Origin: Ceriagrion tenellum
Lineage: Eukaryota; Arthropoda; Insecta; Odonata; Coenagrionidae
Reading direction: 5' to 3'
Length of the DNA: 64,000 bases
Assembly: GCA_963169105.1 (NCBI GenBank)
Contig: OY720636.1
Span: forward strand, 147,521,941 to 147,585,940
Notes under the pieces: model-generated
Database searches by the model: none
What the model saw: only the letters and a program-made list of their open reading frames with translations
Told to the model about the DNA's origin: nothing
Program-made: the position numbers and the translations under genes
In this document: one piece after another, positions 60,101 through 64,000 of the stretch
Layout of the letters: each line of letters starts with the position of its first letter
Position numbering within the stretch: the stretch's first letter is position 1

Positions 60101-63100
60101 AAGCAAGAAAAATTTTATTCCTTATGTTTTTTTAAAATAAAGTAGGTATGAATTTGAATACTTTTCAGCATATTTTGAAAAAATAAAACATTCCGAAGTC
60201 CGCATCACGTCAGGTTTATTCATAAATCGTGAAAATGGGAAAATTAAGAAAATAAAATCGTTTTTTCAGTGGCATTATATGGAAGCAGTAGTAATAAAAG
60301 AACGTTCCCCAGAGGGATGAAATTAATTTATAAGGAAATGCATTTACACATAAATGCGTAGTCAACAATGAAAATGCAACTATTTTCATGTAAGACGTCA
60401 CGACTGAGGCGTTGGAATCCGATATATTGCTTGGTGGCAATGGAAGCGTCTCGGCTCACTTTCTTCATGATCTTTTAATCTGATGACTTAAACATAAAAT
60501 TGTATCATTTTCGTTATTTCCTATATATATTCGTCTTAAATTATGCATACTCTGAATTTTCAATATTACTTTCGAAAAGCGCGGAAAAAATCCATTCCAA
60601 TTCATTACTTCATTTACACCATAAATAAGTGCCATTCAGCATTCCGCATTTGCGCACGGGAAAAACTGTGACTTTATGCGGATAAGGTATTATACTTACC
60701 AATTAGCTATGTAATTGCGTGAATTATTTGTTTATAATTTCTTGAATTAATTAAACTGTCTGTTTTTTTACTGTAATCTATGAAAAATGTACTGTAAGTA
60801 CAGTTCATATAATCAATTAAATTATTATACCTAGTTGAGAACTATTTATTAGTGCCCTTTCTACCTGATATACATGAGATATTAGGTTTTCATGATAAAC
60901 ATAACGTCCAAGTTTTGATAAAAATTCCTTCTTTACGCTAGGCCCGCAATTACAAGTAGGCTATTGGGCTTGCACTACAAAAAAATATTCTGATGTTCCA
61001 ATATTGTGGTGCGGGCGCATAATAAAATAATAATTTTCGTGGATGTTTAATATGATTGTGGGTACAGTTGATTGGTGCGCTCTAATTCGGAAAATGAGCG
61101 GCAGCAAGAGAGAGGGCGTGGCACATGTGCCACAACTTGCGAGATCGTTTTGCTATTTGAACTATCTCCACCCTCTCAACGCAGCGCTATGTACGCCCGC
61201 TCGATTGATGTTTGATAGTTGAATAGTCTCCATATTGTGTACTTATAAATAATTCAATTCATTTATAGAGGGAACAGTAGACGCGCCGGTATTTGGAAAC
61301 CAGTTTGTCGCGCTGCCTCTTATAGACCCATTTTAATATTTATAAATACATATCTGTATACCAGGGTTGAAATTCGCCATGAAAAAAAATCATTTGATTT
61401 GATCGGGGTTCGAACCCGGGTCTCCCAATTGGCGATTTCATGGCGAATTTCGACCCCGGTGTATATGCACCCGTGCGAGTGACTTCGTACCACATCATTT
61501 GTTAAATGCAATGATTGGAAATTTGTCAATTTCGTCGTTTTGCTAACGACAATGTTGGGTTTATCCACCGCGACCGTGGCTTTGTTAGCACGACTTCGTC
61601 TCATGTGCTACAATGTAGACTTGAGGCGTGAACATCTAGTTCGCAAAAACCTCCCTCGAAATTCGCCTTGAAGGAAGATGGCTTGGTGGTGTAACTGGAT
61701 AACACACCTGACCGGCAATTGGGAGATCCGGGTTCGAATCCCGGTCAAGTCAAATGATTTTATCATGGCGAATTTCAACCCTGGTGTATATGCACCCATG
61801 CGAGTGATTTCGTATATGCACCCGTGCGAATGATTGGAAACATATCTGTATTTTATGTATCATTTATTTCGCAATAAAAAACATTTTATTTGCGAGTTCT
61901 TCTGGTGTCCAAATAGCATGGATAACAGCGCTTCCTTTCGTGACACAACCGCCCCCCCAAATGTACCCACCCAAACATTTTTCTAGTTACGGCCTTGCCA
62001 TTCACCAATAAAATAAGGTGCCCCAAATTCGTTTCCAGCCGAGGGCCCCCGATGATGCCAGAGCGCCCCTGATGGAGCTCTTCAACTTGTAATCAATAGG
62101 GCCCAGTAATGTAATCCATATGGTTTGCTAACCATGGATGAAAACCATTTGCCAACATTGGGCCAACGGTTTTGTGTTACTAGGGGGATTAAGAGAGTGG
62201 GCACTGGCATGAATAGTCTTCAGCTAAGAGCCAATGTAAAGAGTGTTTCAGTAGTATTATGCCACAGAATTGAATGCTTTCCAAAATGATTCACTCAAGG
62301 TATTATAAAGCTATCAGAAATTATCTCAGACCTTTATGACATAATTTAACGTTCTCTCTTCAAGAGCACTTCGGAGAGTAGTCAAGGAATCCTCCCACAT
62401 GCGTGGGCATAGCCAGGGGGAGACAGAGGAGCAGATTGCCCCCCTCTTGTATCAATAATATATGTATGTGAAAGTGCTTAACAAAAAAGTAGAAATAAGA
62501 TGTACTCTTGGAAAGTTAACTTGGTTCATAATAGGCATCGGAATCCCTTAAATGTGGCAACACATTGATGAACCTGTATATTGAATCAAAACTAAAAATG
62601 AGTAAAAAATTGTCTTTCATTTATTTCATGCCCCACCCCCTTCCGGCACCCCCCCCCAAACATATATTCTGGCTACGCCGATGCCCACACTAAAAAAAGA
62701 ACTCTTTCCTTTTTCCTCATGAGAAACCCTCGTGCATACACAGAGAAATCACATCAGGGGAGGGTTTAACAACCAAGTTGGAAGGGCATTCAAGGTATCT
62801 AATATAGAACCAAACAATCGTCGCATATGGAAAATTTATCATTTTCGCTGTTGCTGAATGTCGCACCGAGCCGACTTAGGGTCGCGGAAATCCATTGTTA
62901 ACGGGGAAAACGTGGCAACACTGGACACCAGATCACTCTCTTTATATCGATGGATCGCAGAGTTTCTTAATTGTTTGTCTCGTGGTGTCCTTCTCACCCG
63001 GTCGCCTTCCCAGCCAGTCCCCGCAAGACGTCCACGGCGTAGAAGACGATCACGTAAGTGCCCGAGAGCTGCTGGAGCAAGAGGAGGACGAGCAGGAGGA

Positions 63101-63320
63101 GGAGGGGCCGCCGGGAAGATCGGCGCGTGAGGATCTGCCAGAGTCCCCAGTCCCCGCCGTCCGCCGCCTCCTGCCTCTCCACAGCCTGCAGCCTCAACCT
63201 CCCGAGGGCCTCCGCGAAGTGCGCCTCCGAAGGGTTGAGCCTCCTCAGGACTCGGACGGCGGCCGACTCCCGCTGCCCCGACGAAGCCACCCGCTCCTCT
63301 CCGTTCCCGGGAGGCGCCGT
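56786..63320 (-). CDS. Facilitated sugar (trehalose) transporter, Tret1-like, 3' part
   Basis: Four exons on the minus strand splice in consistent phases: about 63320-62998, 58222-58041, 57314-57207, 57117-56786 (stop). They encode the C-terminal half of a major facilitator superfamily sugar transporter. A QQLSGTYVIVFYAVD segment (TM7) comes first, then the TM8 region with the RRIGRKSL loop motif, an IPWTLIGELLPAEARGL segment (TM10), and the C-terminal PETLGRSLHEIENHF motif. Insect proteins of this set are plasma-membrane carriers of trehalose or other sugars; the substrate here is inferred. The N-terminal half (TM1-6) was not found and is probably beyond 64000. The first exon here is very GC-rich and the other three are not. 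The acceptor of that exon is uncertain (63320 is one of several AGs). Confidence 0.88.
57207..57314 (-). CDS. Sugar transporter penultimate exon
   Basis: A 108-bp exon encoding FSPSASSTWMASAFVLIHVC and ALGVMVIPWTLI, equivalent to TM9-TM10 of the family. It leaves in phase 1 to join GELLPAE. Confidence 0.92.
57315..58040 (-). other. Sugar transporter intron
   Basis: A 0.7 kb AT-rich intron with no recognised element. Confidence 0.7.
58041..58222 (-). CDS. Sugar transporter internal exon
   Basis: A 182-bp exon encoding DEANEAIALILLGSIRLVAS, VAAVLSRRIGRKSLCAASGI and GMFIAALSSGLL. It carries the TM8 helix and the conserved Arg/Gly-Arg-Lys cytoplasmic loop motif. Confidence 0.93.
61355..61440 (-). 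repeat. tRNA-derived SINE, truncated minus-strand copy
   Basis: The minus strand contains GCCAATTGGGAGACCCGGG and a B-box GGGTTCGAACCCC, then a tail CATGGCGAATTTCAACCCTG shared with the copy at 61680. The 5' half of the tRNA-like region is missing. Confidence 0.7.
61680..61850 (+). repeat. tRNA-derived SINE
   Basis: Bases 61680-61752 fold as a 73-nt cloverleaf: a 7-bp acceptor with two G-T pairs, a D arm GTGT/ACAC, an anticodon arm CCTGA/TTGGG, and a perfect T arm CCGGGTTCGAATCCCGG. The anticodon loop is CCGGCAA, with C instead of the universal T at position 33. A non-tRNA tail (CATGGCGAATTTCAACCCTG and on) follows and is shared with the inverted copy at 61355. This is a SINE head rather than a working tRNA gene. 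Confidence 0.7.
62403..62688. mobile_element. Short inverted-repeat element (MITE), about 286 bp
   Basis: The left end is GTGGGCATAGCCAG. The right end, read inward, is GTGGGCATCGGCGTAGCCAG. GC-rich ends surround an AT-rich centre. The family is uncertain; a GCGTAGCCAG end is common among hAT-like MITEs. No clear target duplication was found. Confidence 0.55.
62998..63320 (-). CDS. Sugar transporter GC-rich exon (TM6-7 loop and TM7)
   Basis: It codes for SSGQRESAAVRVLRRLNPSE, WGLWQILTRRSSRRPLLLLL and QQLSGTYVIVFYAVDVLRG, then donor GG|GTGAGA in phase 2, which joins exactly to the next exon. The 3' boundary is firm. The 5' boundary is one of several AG dinucleotides after a long C/T tract at 63340-63400. 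Confidence 0.85.
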
Positions 63321-64000
63321 CTGCCCACTTCCGGGCGATGTGGCGGCAGAGGGGGTTGGGGGCGGGAGGAGGGAAACGGAGAAGAGAAAGAGAGAGAGGT
63401 GTGAAGCGAGCGATGGAATCGCTGAGGGAGGGTCAGTCCATCACGGACGGCCATCTTGCATCGAAGGAACTTCAAAATACAGTAACAGAGAAATATCACT
63501 TCATAAAAAATTCAATGAATTTGGCTTCATTTTCAAAGGAAAATATCTCACCTTTCCAAAGATATCAAAATGTCAGCCATTTACCACAATATTTTTCCAT
63601 ATAGTCGCCAAGCAAAGGAAGCCGTTTTCCATGGTATATACATATATGATAGGCGTAAGCACTTCAGAGATAGGAACATCATTTATCAGATGAGGAATGT
63701 CTAACTCCAACATCTCGTCAGAAATTTAAAAGTGGGTACGTTGCACGTTTCTCGTCAATTAAAAAAAATCAATTACCACAATAAATATTACAAACACCCA
63801 TCAGTTGTGAAGTCATTTTCACGGTGAGGCAAGAAGAAAATGAGTGAAGTTGAAGGCGTGCTTCGATCAAATTACTGAGGATTTCAGTAATAGTAAGCTA
63901 CATTTCTGTTCGATTGACATAACAATATTTACATCATGTTCTTTACAGTTGAGCAAGTACAATATTAAAATTCGATAATGGGCAATTCCATGGAAAATAG
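63321..64000. other. Right-edge intronic DNA
   Basis: A C/T-rich (minus strand) tract at 63340-63400 would serve as the polypyrimidine tract of the transporter exon. The rest, to the window edge, is AT-rich with no exon I can support. Confidence 0.6.

Larger units (their letters stand above)
59450..62071. mobile_element. hAT-like non-autonomous element, 2.6 kb
   Basis: The left end is CAGAGGCGGTCTGGC. The right end, read inward, is CAGGGGCGCTCTGGC. Flanks are ATGGAGAT (59442-59449) and ATGGAGCT (62072-62079), an 8-bp target duplication with one mismatch, as expected for hAT. No transposase frame is visible. It carries two copies of a tRNA-derived SINE in opposite orientations at 61350-61850. 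Confidence 0.75.
58223..62997 (-). other. Sugar transporter intron, 4.8 kb
   Basis: Contains a 2.6 kb hAT-like element (59450-62071) with SINE copies and a second short element (62403-62688). 58230-59440 has no recognised gene or element. Confidence 0.8.

Noticed and set aside
61680..61752. Functional tRNA gene
   Set aside because: It folds well, but position 33 is C rather than T, the arms have several G-T pairs, and a related truncated copy with the same non-tRNA tail lies nearby. A SINE head is the better explanation.
61320..61799. Two minus-strand frames of 94 and 63 codons
   Set aside because: They overlap the SINE copies; composition follows the repeat, not a protein.
62895..63404. 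169-codon plus-strand frame
   Set aside because: Antisense of the GC-rich transporter exon, which shows clear transmembrane and QQLSG motifs on the minus strand.

Overview
The window is animal nuclear DNA, most likely from an arthropod and probably an insect with a large, AT-rich, transposon-filled genome. The evidence is genes split by GT-AG introns of up to about 11 kb, a Polycomb-group Sfmbt gene, a trehalose/sugar-transporter gene of the Tret1 type, and decayed copies of many animal transposon classes (Jockey-, R2- and RTE-like LINEs, Penelope, Tigger/pogo, piggyBac, hAT, CACTA-like, an LTR and a tRNA-derived SINE). I cannot name the species. There are no bacterial operons, CRISPR arrays or rRNA genes.

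Layout. (1) 1-1843, minus: a long intact open reading frame of a CACTA/tnp2-like transposase that runs off the left edge. An 0.8 kb stretch rich in GGATAT motifs lies beyond its start. (2) About 3.5-12.8 kb, plus: exons of a gene I cannot firmly identify. Three consecutive exons keep phase 0. Its introns hold a hAT MITE, two abutting LINEs, a pogo-type element and an RTE-like LINE. (3) 14.5-15.6 kb: a solo LTR with a 4-bp target duplication. (4) 17.2-55.5 kb, minus: a complete Sfmbt gene. Sixteen coding exons with matching splice phases give 948 residues: four MBT repeats, a SLED domain, a basic and proline-rich linker, and a C-terminal SAM domain. Its introns contain a Tigger-like element, an RTE-like LINE end, a piggyBac MITE, a Penelope fragment, a Tigger1-like transposase, a Jockey LINE, and a piggyBac element with a LINE inserted in it. 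(5) 56.8 kb to about 63.3 kb, minus: the last four exons of a facilitated sugar (trehalose) transporter. Its 4.8 kb intron holds a 2.6 kb hAT-like element carrying inverted SINE copies. The 5' end of this gene was not found and is probably outside the window.

How the parts relate. The transporter and Sfmbt lie head to tail on the minus strand, 1.3 kb apart. The unidentified plus-strand gene converges on the 3' end of Sfmbt. I see no functional link between the three host genes. Sfmbt is a chromatin reader of the Pho repressive complex and the transporter moves sugar across membranes. Most of the remaining DNA is transposon debris.
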